Origin: Argentina anserina
Lineage: Eukaryota > Streptophyta > Magnoliopsida > Rosales > Rosaceae
Length of the DNA stretch: 64,000 bases
Direction of reading: 5' to 3'
Assembly (NCBI RefSeq): GCF_933775445.1
Contig: NC_065874.1
Span: 8,389,001-8,453,000, forward strand
Both the position numbers and the translations under genes were made by a program. Under the pieces are notes generated by a model. It was not told the DNA's origin. It did no database searches and saw only the letters and a list, made by a program, of their open reading frames with translations. Positions 11,576 to 23,710 of this stretch are shown here, piece by piece (the stretch's first letter is position 1; each line of letters opens with the position of its first letter).

Positions 11576-11974
11576 TTTGAGTTAAATCTCATAACCCAAA
11601 ACCCATAACTTATGTATAACCACACTCATAGAATTTCCCAAGAACACACCCTCACTCAAGAGTTATCCTCACCCTTGACATCTCTGCTCTCTTTCACAAG
11701 ACATATACACTCTCTTGTCGATGACTGCATCCACCTTACCGTGATGGCCACACCCTGATGACCACATCCACAAACTAAGTCATGACAGCCACCCTTGGTT
11801 TACTACCTTTGTGTCATATATATAGGCACACCAATTACAATACAATTGGTCATAAGAAAACCAAAATTTTTTCATACTAGATTAGAACATATTCCTGAAA
11901 TGAATAAACTTTGACATAAACCATGTCCAATTAAGAAGAGTAACCAAGTTCAACTAGGACTAATTTCGCTCCAT
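11576..11974. other. Intergenic DNA
   Basis: No gene, repeat or RNA recognised between the solo LTR and the first S-RLK scrap. Confidence 0.4.
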
Positions 11975-12062
11975 ATACATATCCTACTAAATTGATGGAT
12001 CGATGATGGCTATTGTCTCTCCTACCATTTATGATTTCAAGCACCAAGGCTCCAGTCTGGTT
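11975..12062 (-). pseudogene. S-RLK kinase exon 6 scrap (M0)
   Basis: About 90 bp on the minus strand aligns by eye with the sixth coding exon and its donor in the minus-strand S-RLKs (compare 44083-44172). It covers the LEIISGR...LVGYV part of kinase subdomain IX and the GTATAT donor. It contains small deletions and cannot be translated through. Nothing else of the gene remains nearby. Its orientation and position upstream of the 12696-15775 gene repeat the head-to-head order seen in the other units. Confidence 0.7.
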
Positions 12063-12695
12063 TTAAACAATAAGGCGCAATCTTTGAACCGAGAATACAT
12101 GTAAATATAGCTTAAAGGTATTGGGTCAATTTTATAACACGTGCATAACCCAGTAATACTAAATATTTAATGATATGAAAGGCACACGTGCGAAGAAGTA
12201 CTGGAGATGGTGACGGCGGTGTCCGGCCAAGTAAATCCGCCGGAGAGAGACCAGAGAAGAGTGAAACTTTTTATTGCTTATTTGTTTTAAGGTGGACCTC
12301 CATACTCGACTAGGCCCATCATTTCTAGTTTCCCCTAGCCCGCTAAGGCCCAGTTTCCCTTATTTGGACTACGGGACGAAATGCCCAGCAGAAAACAACA
12401 CATTGTCCTACCCACTGGGAATATATTGGCAAACAGAGATGATCAGCTTCTCCGTCTCTTCCAAGAAGATGATAAGGTATACTGCACGAGCAATTATGCA
12501 TCAACATAGAAAAAAAAAAAACAGCCAGCTATGGCGAAGACGAGAGGTCTGCCAGCAATATGCGGTAGACTTTTGAGTCAAAGTCTTCTGTGTGTAAAGT
12601 CACCTTAGTCACGCGATAAATTTAACACCACCAAAAATCAAACAATAATTAGCAAGCAAATTAGCCAATGCAACCTTTGAGCTTGAGGGACATTC
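12063..12695. other. Upstream region of the first plus-strand S-RLK
   Basis: No gene seen. A small open frame at 12274-12576 has no recognisable domain and ends in an A-run. The region does not contain the lectin-domain sequence missing from the downstream gene. Confidence 0.4.
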
Positions 12696-15600
12696 ATGGC
12701 TAGAAGTCTCCCCTTAATTTTCATCATCATTACCCTGTTGGACTCCGGCACCGTAACCTTTATTCAGAGAGTGAAGTCCGATGATATCTGGAATGTCACG
12801 GCTCCTCCCAGCACGTTTCTGCCAGGCATGAAGCTAGGTGTGGACCATAAGAATGGCTACATCTGGTCACTTAAATCAGCACCAGGTCCTTTGGGTTCTT
12901 TCACCCTTTCTTGGATGCCCGAAGGACGCCAATTGTATATTAGCCTAGGTCATGTGATTTATTGGAGTAGTGGAGCCTTAGAAGACGGGAGGTTCCCACA
13001 TATAACATCACCCAGGTACAACTTCACCAGTGTTTCAAATGGACATGAAGACTCCATCACCTACAGTACTGTGGATCAAACTAATAGAGTTTCAGCATGG
13101 CTGCTGAAGGACACGGGTGATCTGTATGATACTTATACAGAAGAAGACATAGTACAAGCAGAGAACTGCGACGGCTACAACGGTAGAAGAGGGTGCCAGA
13201 GAATATACCCGCCAATTCCTAGTTGCATGGAGAGAGCAGAGTACGAATTTCAGCTGAAACATGCTTCCTGTAATCCAATTCCTTCTAGTGCAAGAACCTC
13301 ATATTATTTCAAGAACGGAAGTCATGGCATTACTAAGTGCAAAGCTGATTGCTGGCAAGATTGTGACTGCCTTGGCTTTGATATTCTGAGTAATGGAACA
13401 GCTGATGAATGCCGGTTTTTGAGTGTAGATCGCTGTCAATTTGATGAAGAAGACAGTGGATCCGGTTCTGGATCTAGTTTTGTACTGTCAAGATTAACAA
13501 GGTTAAAAGCATCACCTCCCACAAGTAAGTCGATCTTTTGATAATCTTGCTATTGCCTTATGGATTTATTCTCATCTACAGAGGGATTTTAGGTTTCATT
13601 TCCCTGTTTCCTTTTTTTTTTGGACAATATTTGCCTGTTTCCTCAGTTGTTCTCTTTTTCTTGTTAATCAAGCTTTTCTTGTTCAGAATTAATTACATAT
13701 TCTTCACTAATAAAATGAGAAAATATTGCTCAATCCAAAGAATGTAGAACCAATTGTGAAGAACATTACAACAACTCAACTAAAAAATATTTTCTTCACC
13801 GTTAAATTTAATTACATCCAAGCATGTACCTTGTTTATCCTCGTTTTCCAAATTGGTTAATGACCAGGTGAATACTACTGGTTGTGGGTCCTAAACCTCA
13901 TTATTCATAACTTGGTTTTGGTCCGAGTAAGCTTTCTTTCTACTAGTGATTGATCGTCTAGAACAAAATAGGTCATAATTGTTGTTATTGTGTAGATCCA
14001 GCACGTAAAAGGATATGGATTGGCACTGTGATTGTCTCAGCTGCTATACTGGTATTAGTGATTTTGTTCGCTTGCTATCTACAAATAAGAAGAGTAGGAA
14101 GGAAATTAGTACTTTCAGGTATGTTCTTTAAACATTATGCGTGCATCCTTTTGTTAAATTAAGATGTCGATATTTCACGTCTTTGTTACTGTGCATGTCC
14201 ATGTGAATTATCTTCCTGTATCTGCATATATAGGCCGAAATGGAGCGAGGGTTCAGGAAATTCTAACCTTGATGAAACCTAATATACTTACTCATGATAA
14301 TGGAGTTGAAAATGATGGAAAGATGGGACATGATATAAGCGTCTTTAGCTACAAATCCATTCTTGCCGCCACATGCAACTTCTCCGATGAAAACAAACTT
14401 GGTGCAGGGGGGTTTGGATCTGTTTATCAGGTGATCGATCTATATCTTAAGGCCTTTAATTAGTACTTCTATTCTAACTATAGAAGAACTGAAAAATGAG
14501 AATTATATGTAATGGTGATAGATGGGGTGAAATATTGTTGTTCATAATTTAATTCAGGGAATACTTGTTAACGGACAAGAAATAGCAGTGAAGATGCTTT
14601 CAAAAAATTCAGAGCAAGGAGCCCTAGAGTTTAACAATGAATTGATACTCGTATATGAACTCCAACATACAAATCTTGTTCGGCTTTTTGGATTTTGCAT
14701 TCATGGTGAAGAGAGGATGTTGATATATGAGTACATGCCAAACAAAAGTCTGGACTACTTTTTATTTGGTAGGCAAGACTGTCCACTCAAACTCTTTTAT
14801 GTACTTCTTAGAATATTGATTTCAAACGTTACTAACCAATGATCATTTGTTAATTAAATCTTCTTAAATCTAATATGTGCAGATTCAACCAGAAGTGTGC
14901 TACTAGATTGGAAAAAACGTCTCAACATAATTGAAGGAGTAGCTCAAGGATTGCTCTACCTGCACAAATACTCTAGAATGAGAGTGATTCATAGAGACTT
15001 AAAAGCCAGTAATATTCTACTCAATGAATGCATGAATCCGAGAATTTCTGACTTTGGTATGGCAAGAACTTTAAGTACGCAAGATGAACTGGAAGCAAAT
15101 ACAAAGAGGATTGTTGGGACATAGTAAGTAAAAACCCATGTACATTAGTGTCATTGTTTAGATCTGTTAGGATACTTGTTCTGGGTGGAGAATGATATGT
15201 ATTATTACTGTCCATTTGGTGCAGCGGCTACATGTCGCCGGAGTATGTCATGGGAGGGAACTTCTCCGTAAAGTCCGATGTGTACAGTTTTGGAGTGTTG
15301 ATGCTTGAAATCTTGAGCGGTAGGAAAAACAACAGCTTCTACAATGATGATCGCGTGCTCACTTTAGTCGGACACGTACGTTACCTATGCAGTCTATTCT
15401 CTATTTTCCTTGTTTTTTTGTGTGTTCTGATAGAGATGCATGTCAACCATACTTTTGCTTCTGCAGACATGGGAGTTATGGAAAAAAGGCGCAGCGCTAG
15501 AGCTGATGGATCCAACACTAGGCAATTCCTGTGATGAGGATCAATTGTTAAGATGCATTCATGTTGCTCTGCTCTGTGTGGAAGAAAATGCAACAAATCG

Positions 15601-15775
15601 GCCCACCATGTCGGATGTCATATCCATGTTGACAAATGAAAGCGCGCTGATACCTAAACCAACAATGCCAGCATTTTGTACAAAGAGAAATCAGATCACA
15701 TTTGGTATAGATAGAAAAGGGACAGAACTTGTATCAATAAACAGTCTCTCCATTTCTGATATTGTTGCCCGTTAA
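12696..15775 (+). CDS. S-domain receptor-like kinase lacking most of the lectin domain (gene A)
   Basis: Seven coding exons: 12696-13524, 13996-14118, 14234-14430, 14558-14768, 14883-15123, 15225-15375, 15467-15775. Splice phases are consistent throughout and give about 686 residues. Residues 1-22 are hydrophobic ([11 protein letters not shown]) and could act as a signal peptide. The bulb-lectin domain is reduced to its last part (LLDSG, then FLPGMKLGV). The S-locus region, a Cys-rich PAN region ([15 protein letters not shown]), one membrane span (exon 2) and the kinase follow. The kinase has the G-loop GAGGFGSVY, Lys near 395 (EIAVK), HRDLK near 490, DFG near 510 and SPEY, so it should be catalytically competent. 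Predicted role: plasma-membrane Ser/Thr kinase in surface signalling. The family resembles CES101-like G-type lectin kinases. Loss of about 140 N-terminal residues relative to its neighbours should abolish the usual carbohydrate-type lectin function. Confidence 0.8.
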
Positions 15776-15949
15776 GCTAGTAATTGCATGATATGTAGTT
15801 TTCATCTGATATGTACTTTGCAACAAAGCGGGTGAATGATATGTATGTACATAAATATAAGTTTTGGGAATGATTACTGCAATTTCAACATTCTTTTGTA
15901 CTTCAGTCGAGATACAACTCATATACAATGTATTGGTGCCTATATGGCT
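15776..15949. other. Convergent 3' intergenic spacer
   Basis: A 174-bp gap between the stop of gene A and the stop of the minus-strand relic M1. The same sequence, slightly diverged, recurs at 43539-43678 between C+ and D-, so it marks the convergent junction of neighbouring units. Confidence 0.65.
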
Positions 15950-16415
15950 TTAGCGTCCATAACACTCAGAAATGGTCAGATCATTCACAGACACAATTTG
16001 TGAATCCTTTTCAACTAAACTACTGATGACCGAAAACCTATCTGTAGAAAATGCTGGTTTTGTAGGTGCAGGTAATGGTGAGATTGCATTTGTCAACCCA
16101 GAGAGCACCTCTGACATGGTAGGTCGATTCACTGGACTGTCTTCCACACAGAGAAGACCAACTTGAACACATTTAAACAGCTGATCTTTGTTAGTACACG
16201 ACAGCTCGTGTTGGTTCAATTAGTTGTAGCCCTGTGCCTTCTTTCCAAAACTCCCATGACAGAAATTATCCGTATCATATAAGCTAATTTAGAATGACAG
16301 AATGATGTAATAGCGGAACTTTGATTATCCATTAGTTTTTTTTTAAAGACATAAGTGTGCTGAACTTTGATTGACATACATATCCTACTAAATTGATGGC
16401 GCGATCATCATTGTA
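15950..16415 (-). pseudogene. S-RLK 3' remnant (M1)
   Basis: Minus-strand copy of the last kinase exon (15950 to about 16256), closely matching 43679-43990, plus about 40 bp of exon 6 and its donor (16375-16415). The exon 7 acceptor AG is changed (TTTCTGTCATGG where the intact copy has TTTCAGGCATGG), and the 5' part of exon 7 is frameshifted (the LMDPT region is lost). At 16415 the exon 6 sequence joins directly to DNA that in the D unit lies about 1.5 kb upstream of the minus gene (48486). Exons 1-5 were therefore removed in a single deletion. Confidence 0.88.
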
Positions 16416-18549
16416 GAACAAACAGGCTATTCCTTAATTATGTTTCTTCAACAGAAAGAAGTCATCATGTCAAATTTGGTGCCGATAATCGAGTAAGTTG
16501 AGTTTGATCTCGACAGATCAAATCATCGAAAATATCTCGTGTTCCTGACATTGGATCTCTAGATAAGAATATTTCTGGAGATACAAAAAATTTTACACAG
16601 CAGGGCTAGGAGTATCTACACCCCTGGTTTAGACACTAAAATTAGAGTTTAAATAATAAACCCCACAACATTCTTCTTCAAAGAAATATTGTACTTTCAA
16701 GATTCTTGACTCGCAAGATTTTACCCTGAATATAATAAAACTATTTATCTTACTATTGACAAGATATATAATAAGTAATATTATAGCGGGACAGATTGAG
16801 GAACTTTGCTTCAGAACATTCAAGAAATAAATTCTTCACTTACTGGACTTATGAGCTAGGAAATCATTCATTTTTGGAATTGTATATGGATGTGAGTATC
16901 ATAAGATACTAGCCAAGGTGGTCATTGTGCTCTAAGGTGATCCAAGAGTGAGGTTGAACTCTTGCAAATGCCTCCAATAAACTATCTTCGGTCGACAAGA
17001 GAAGCCAACGGAGGGTAAACTCAATAAGACAAATAATCAAGAAATATCTAGTTATCTACCCATATTCATGGTAAAAGGGTAACGGTATGCCTATATATTC
17101 TTGTACAGTTGTACAGTTCAATAAGAAGAACTAGAGCTAAAGTTGAGAAAGCCTCCAGGAAGTTCATTACAAAACGGTGTTTATATTCAGTAAGAAGTTA
17201 TAGAAGTTCATTGCGAAAGAGGAACCATACCTTTTACTCGATAGCAGTAAAGTTTTAAAGTGACGAAGAAAGTTTATATATCTGTGACTAGGTCCCTTTC
17301 AGTTTCAACTACTGGCTGATCTTCACATCATTGTTGGGATTCCATCTTGTGATTTGCACTATTCCACAGTAAATCTCTTCACCATGGAGGATAGTTTGCA
17401 CTATGACCAATTCAGCTGATAAAAAGAACTAACAAAGGCTTCATAGTACCCCCACGGCTCCACCAAGTAGTGTAGTGTATGTCAAATTACACCCCTTCAT
17501 TCACTTATTCACATCACCATCCTCCTTGAAAATGTCACAATCATCTTGTATTCAGAATGATCCACAGCTAGAAGTTAACACAGGCAACCAAGCCCACACT
17601 ATAAGTAGTTCTGGCATCACGATTGACATTTCACACAAAACAATAGCAAAATTAAAAGCCCTCCTTTACTGCTTATCAATTTTCATTGTAAATTTGTAAT
17701 AACGGTTCCCAAAAAAAAAAACACATCTATTCATCTCATAAGTTGATCTACTTCCACTGCAAAAAAGTACATTGCACAGACATAGAAATCCTTAAGAACC
17801 CAAACGGCTTACCAAAGCCTGAAGCTTCAATACTGTCTAAACATGAGGTCCAAACCCCTGTACAAACTGCAAGAACATCAAAATGCTAAAACATTTCAGA
17901 CCCATAACTTCCTTCTTCTTTACTTTCTAAGAGTACAGAAATCTGAAACAGATGATATTGATCCAAATTTCAAACAGCTAGCAACTCCTTTTTTCATAAT
18001 CAAATCAATAACAGCTAATACACAAAGTTCACCAAATATATAACAGTGTAAACTGCATATTAAGATTTCTCATGTCTCAATCTTCTGAACTTAGCATTTA
18101 CCATCAGTTATGAACAAAGAGGCATAAAATTTGGAACTTTAGGCTGAAACTGTACAAAAGGATTGAACTAATTTGTTAGATACTAAGATCAGTTTTCTAT
18201 TGGGTATTACATTTGATATTGCCAAGCCGAACAGAACCGAACAGAACAGAACAGAAGCTAATACCTGGTCGGGTTGGGAACTTGGGATAGGATGCGGGAG
18301 ACTCCAGCGAGGAAAGCATACGCGGTGGGACTATCCGGCGACTCGCAGGTTTCACCATCTCTGTTGACTGTGCGAGCATTTGTAGTATTTTACTTTCGTT
18401 GATACGCAGTTCCAAATAGGGGATAATATTGTCATTGTCCAAGTCTTCGAGGTAGTCAAAGTCTGCATGAACTTTCTACCAAAGACTTGGTACTTTTCTC
18501 TCATATCTAGATTTTCTGAACAACTGCTACACTACCTCACCTTTACGTA
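16416..18549. repeat. Intergenic segment duplicated with the S-RLK units
   Basis: Nearly collinear with 48486-50560, and in part with 32270-33720. This is the ancestral region between the divergent S-RLK starts. It ends with a conserved promoter-proximal block (CTACCTCACCTTTACGTATTGG near 18531-18553 and 33741-33763). No other gene is seen; short open frames are shared junk of the duplication. Confidence 0.8.
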
Positions 18550-21500
18550 TTGGTCATTCAAATTTCACTTAACAGTATTCCGATGATGATCGGAGCATTC
18601 TGCATCATTATCAGTTTCTCAAGCTTATGGATCACTAGTCATGCTGCTGCGGCAGCAGTGTTCATTGGGACACACTTGGGCCAGGGGAGGCCCTCAATTC
18701 ATCCAGCTTTTTGGTCTCTGCTTCCGGGGAGTTTACGCTGGGTTTCAACTCCAACTACCTCACTCTCAAGTCGAAAAACTATACAGTTTGGGTTGCCAAC
18801 CTTCACACTCCGATTTCAGACCCTTTGTCAGCTCGTCTCACCTTGGACAAGAACGAACCCGTCCTGCAAATTAAGCAAAGAGGAGATGAGGATCCCATTG
18901 TGCTTTACAACTATCCGTTTGTAGCCATCGATGTCCTGGCTACCCTGACGGATTCTGGCAACTTTGTCCTACACGTGGTGGACCAGAATGTTTCAAATTA
19001 CTTTCGTAGAAGGGTCTTGTGGCAAAGCTTTGATGAGCCTACTGTGGCTCTTATGCCGGAGATGAAACTAGGAGTTGATGATGGCCACGTTCGGTCGCTT
19101 TCTTCTTGGCAGGACAGTCAGAACAACCCGCCGGGGCCAGGATCCTTCAACCTGTACTATGATTCCGATACACGCCAATTGGAAGTTTGGAGAGACGAGG
19201 ATCTATGGTGGACTAGTGGAGCTTTTAGCTATGGGAAATTTCAGTTTATTGATGTCCCTCCTGATTCCAATGTCATTTACAATTTTAGCGTTGTTTCGAA
19301 TGACAGAGCAGACTACTTCAGCTACGACTACTTCAGTTACATCAATACATCCAGTGTCAGTGATCAAAGTATTAGATCAGTCTGGGTGCTACACACGGAT
19401 GGGGAGCTTTATGATGTTAATTATAACATTTCTATTGTGCGAGCAGGTGACTGCGATGGCTATAACTTCGGTGGAGGGTGTACGAGATGGAGTGGGCGGA
19501 ATGTTTATTGTTCTCTATTATCATCCGCGGAAGATTTTGAGCCTAAAAATGGTTTCTTCAAACCAATCAGTAAGGCTGCTAATGCGACATGACTGGATAC
19601 ACATAAAACTGACTATGGTCAGTGTAAGGCTACTTGTTGGATGGACTGTGACTGCCTTGGTTTCGAGTTTTTATTTGATAATGAGACTGGATGTCGATAT
19701 TGGAGTGTAAAGCATTCTCTTTTCTATGAGGATCCAGATAGTTCTGCAGGTGCATATATTATACCAGGACTAGTCCCTACAAAGCTATATCACCGAAAAA
19801 TTGGTACGTACCTAAGTCTACTTAACTAGCAAAAAGATGTAGCTAAGTATATACATCAAGTCTTGAGATGGCAAGCTAATATTTACTCGCTGTAGATGTC
19901 ATGCATAAGTGGATATGGATTGGAATTGTAACTGTGGCTGTTCTCCTGGCACTGGTGCTCTGCAGCATTTGGTACCTAATACGAAGAAGAAAACTTGCAG
20001 GTATGTGCTTCTTTAGACGTTCTTATCTTAAGCATGTTATAACTTAAAAGACACAAAATCGACAGTTCTTTTGCAATTTGAAATGATAATATCTGCATCA
20101 ATCTGAATAGGTGAGAACCAAAGTAGGATCCAGGATATGCTGAACATGATGAATGCTAATAGACCTACTGATGCTTATGGAGTTCAAAATGATGGAAAGC
20201 CGGGACATGATTTAAGCGTATTTAAGTATGCGTCTGTCATAGCTGCCACTTGCAATTTCTCTGATGAAAATAAGCTAGGAGAAGGGGGTTTTGGACCTGT
20301 TTATAAGGTAAGGCTTTCATTACTGCCGGTTGAATCTTATGTTTTTCACATTGACCACTGAGAATACACGTATGTTGCAAGATGACATGTATTTATTCAG
20401 GGGAAATTGGTGACCGGACAAGAAGTAGCAGTGAAAAGGCTTTCAAACCGTTCAGGACAGGGAATATCGGAGTTTAAGAATGAGTTAATACTTATATATG
20501 AACTCCAGCATACAAACCTTGTTCAGCTCTTTGGATTTTGTATTCATGGTGAAGAGAGGATTTTAGTGTACGAGTACCTGCCAAACAAAAGCTTGGACTA
20601 CTTTTTATTTGGTTGTTACCACAATCTATCTACCTGTTTACTTCCATATTTGTAATAGAAATGCATACATGTATTTGTTATCTGATTTAATCCAAATATA
20701 AAAATTGGGCAGATTCGACCAGATGCCAGCAGTTAGATTGGAACAGGCGTTTCAGCATAATTGAAGGAATTGCTCAAGGTTTGCTTTACCTGCACAAATA
20801 TTCCAGAACGAGAATAATCCATAGAGATTTGAAAGCAAGCAATGTGCTACTTGATGAAAGGATGAACCCCAAAATTTCTGATTTTGGAATGGCACGGATA
20901 TTTGCAAATGATGAACAAGAAGCAAATACTATGAAGATTGTTGGGACACGGTAACAAAGTGTGCTATTTGCTTTTGAATGTTAAGCATGAATATTTTAAT
21001 GTAGTTGTACTAAAGAATTTGTCTTCCTCCATTTGGTGCAGTGGCTATATGTCCCCTGAGTATGTTATGGGGGGCAAATTTTCCATAAAATCTGATGTCT
21101 ACAGTTTTGGAGTGTTGATGCTTGAAATCATAAGTGGTAGGAAAAATAACAGCTTCTACAATGATGATCGCGCCCTCAATTTAGTTGGATATGTATGTCA
21201 AACAACTACTTCGATCTCCATTTGTTCTTGTTGTTGGTGTAAGGTTTAGTGATTCTAAAATTCGGAATGTGTTCTTGTTTCAGGCATGGACGTTATGGAA
21301 AGAAGGCTCAGGATTAGGACTGATGGATCCAACACTAGGCGATTCATGTGATAAAGATCGCTTGTTGAGGTGCATCCATGTTGGTCTGCTGTGCGTGGAG
21401 GAAAATGCAGCCAGCCGACCCACGATGTTAGATGTGATATCTATGCTGACTAACGAAAGCATGTCATCACTGGTATTACCTACAAAACCAGCATTTTGTG

Positions 21501-21598
21501 CAGACACAAATGTCATCACAACTATTGTAGCTGGAAATGGATTAGAAATGGTGGTATCCATAAATGATATCTCCAATTCTGATTTTGAAGGACGTTAA
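18550..21598 (+). pseudogene. S-RLK with one frameshift and one nonsense change (gene B)
   Basis: Exons by homology: 18550-19803, 19896-20000, 20111-20307, 20401-20611, 20713-20950, 21042-21192, 21284-21598. Exon 1 is hit twice. Near 18668 the copy reads GGGACAC where the C+ copy (33868 onward) reads GGGGACAC, a 1-bp loss that throws the signal peptide and lectin domain out of frame. At 19590-19592 a TGA replaces the TGG of its relatives within NATW. All later exons are open, with correct lengths and phases. The kinase keeps its Lys (VAVK), HRDLK, DFG and SPEY motifs. It is recently dead, or a sequencing or assembly error at the G-run may exaggerate the damage. An alternative start at 18711 would leave only part of the lectin domain. 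Confidence 0.85.
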
Positions 21599-22463
21599 AT
21601 TTTCTACGTACTAATCGAACCGCCGCAATTTCTATTCAAGAATACAGGTAGTAATGAGCTTCGAAGTTTAATTTACTTTTGGAAAACGTAAGGTGTTTAG
21701 AGCTTGTGAGTGTCGTTTCAAGAAATGGCAGGATGGAAGAACTTATATGTAATTAAAGTTGTAAACACAAGAAATTCCAGATTTTAAGCATCTGTCATCT
21801 GTTAGAATTTATTGGAAAGAATTGAGCGTTGAGATTCATGGTAAAGATGAGTATGATAGGGGAATAGCCGAGATAATAATCATTGCTGCTGTATTGATCA
21901 AACAATTGATGTATAAAGATTCCTCGAAGACGATTACAGGGGTGAAGTTGGTGTATATAAATGCTTAAAATTCGACATGGAAAAATTGAGAAGTTTTACG
22001 GTGGTGGAGAGCGTATTCCACACGCGCATGGTAGGAATCCAAGTCTTTGTTGCAGTCAAGTCTTGCATGATCTTTCTACCACGACGGTGGCTTTTCTCTG
22101 ATGAGTCTGATCGATAAACAATTATAGCAAACCTCCATTAGCTACATTTTTGTTATACACTATTCAGATGGACTCAATTCACTATATATTCAGGCTTATC
22201 GATCTGAACCTAAATTTGAGTCTAAAATTAAGTCTCCACTGCTAATTAATACTCTAATAGGCGTGTGGGGTAACTAAGTCAGGACAAGTCACGCTTTTCG
22301 CCCATTTTATAACGAAGTATTCTAATATAGTTCTTATTTTTATGAAGGCAACAAGCTATTATAAAAAGAAATGAACACTTCGCTGAGTTTGCTCTCTTCA
22401 AAACCTTGATGAAAATAATGTAGCTTTCAAGACCACGAAAAAAACCAACTCCAAAACCAAAAT
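21599..22463. other. Intergenic DNA downstream of gene B
   Basis: Likely 3' UTR and spacer. No gene, RNA or repeat recognised. Confidence 0.4.
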
Positions 22464-22984
22464 TATCACTACTACATAAAATCTTTCAATGACATTTGGA
22501 AAACGTCATGAAAAGACTTTTATGACGTTTTTCAAACGTCATCCCAATCGACATCTATACGGGTGCCATCGTAGGGGCACCATTTGATGACATTGAATAA
22601 ATGTCATAAAAGACTTTTTATGACAGTTACAAAACGTCATGAAATGAGCTTACTATGACGTTTTTGAACTGCCATTGAAAAAATTTCCATGACGTTTTCG
22701 AACTGCCATTGATAAGGTTTCTATGACGTTTTCTAAACGTCATCCATCCTTTTTTCATATAAAAAAAATATATTTGATTCCTGAATTTAATTTAGAAATC
22801 AATTATCTTTTTATTTATAATTACAATGAAGACACAAAATCATTGAAATTATCAAATTTATTTCATAATGTAGTTCTAATACATCAAAATAAATAAATGA
22901 AAATACGATGGAAATAACACAAGTATATTTTCCTCACACTTCCGACTTATCTTTTATTTACTTGCAAGTAATAATGAAAAGGGC

Positions 22985-23710
22985 TGGGTATCCTTCAGTC
23001 CACTAACTTCCATATATTCATCCATTCCATACTTGGAACCCACTCGTCCAAGACCAGACTGCTTGACACCTCCAAAAGATAACACATTACAAGCATTTAA
23101 ACATAATAGCTAGATATAAACTGTAGGTGGATGCAATATAGGACATACCTCTGTTGAAATTAACCCTTCATTGACACCAACAAGTCCATATTCAATAGCT
23201 TCGGAACACGCCATGATCGTTATATGTTATTTGTAAATATGTAAGCAGCTAACCCTACACATGCATGCACAAAAATGTGAACAAAGTAAAGACATGATTT
23301 AAATGAATAATGCATTATTTTTTCAAAGTTTATAATGGGTATATGTATATGTATGGACGCACAAAAGATTACCTGCATTAGTATCATTGGCCATGCGGAG
23401 AGCATCATCCTCAGTTTTGAAACGCAAAACAGGTGCCACTGGTCCAAAATACTTCCTTTCTGAACCAAGACAAAGTGTTTAGCACAAGTATCCTTGCTAT
23501 AATCTTACAACTAATAATGAGTGCCTAGGTCTATTCATTTAACAATTAGACCTGAAAATGCAATTCAAGTATGAGTAAGATAAAATACAACTATTTGGGG
23601 GTGTACCTTGCTCTAATCATATCATTTTTGACATCACTGAGAATTGTAGGCTCATAGAACGTCATCCCAAGGCTATGCCTTTTGGCTCCAAAAACAATCT
23701 TTGCTCCCTT
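22985..23710 (-). pseudogene. Captured succinate-semialdehyde dehydrogenase 3' exons
   Basis: Four minus-strand exon pieces separated by introns, in the correct order for plant SSADH (ALDH5F, the mitochondrial last step of the GABA shunt). About 23606-23710 encodes KGAKIVFGAKRHS and YEPTILSDVKNDM. About 23373-23463 encodes FGPVAPVLRFKTEDDA and MANDTNAG. About 23147-23256 encodes GLAAYIFTNN and YGLVGVNEGLISTE. 22985-23090 encodes [11 protein letters not shown] and GSKYGMDEY. The third piece has an in-frame TAA after TNNI and a 1-bp loss before SEAIEYG. The last exon lacks a normal acceptor. It lies wholly inside the CACTA element and cannot encode an enzyme. Confidence 0.9.

Noticed and set aside
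12274..12576. Possible small gene upstream of gene A
   Set aside because: No recognisable domain, no splice context, contains an A-run; may be leader DNA of gene A or nothing.
15021..15215. Antisense open frames opposite the S-RLK kinase exons (several positions)
   Set aside because: Shadows of conserved kinase codons; the same shadows recur opposite every paralogue.
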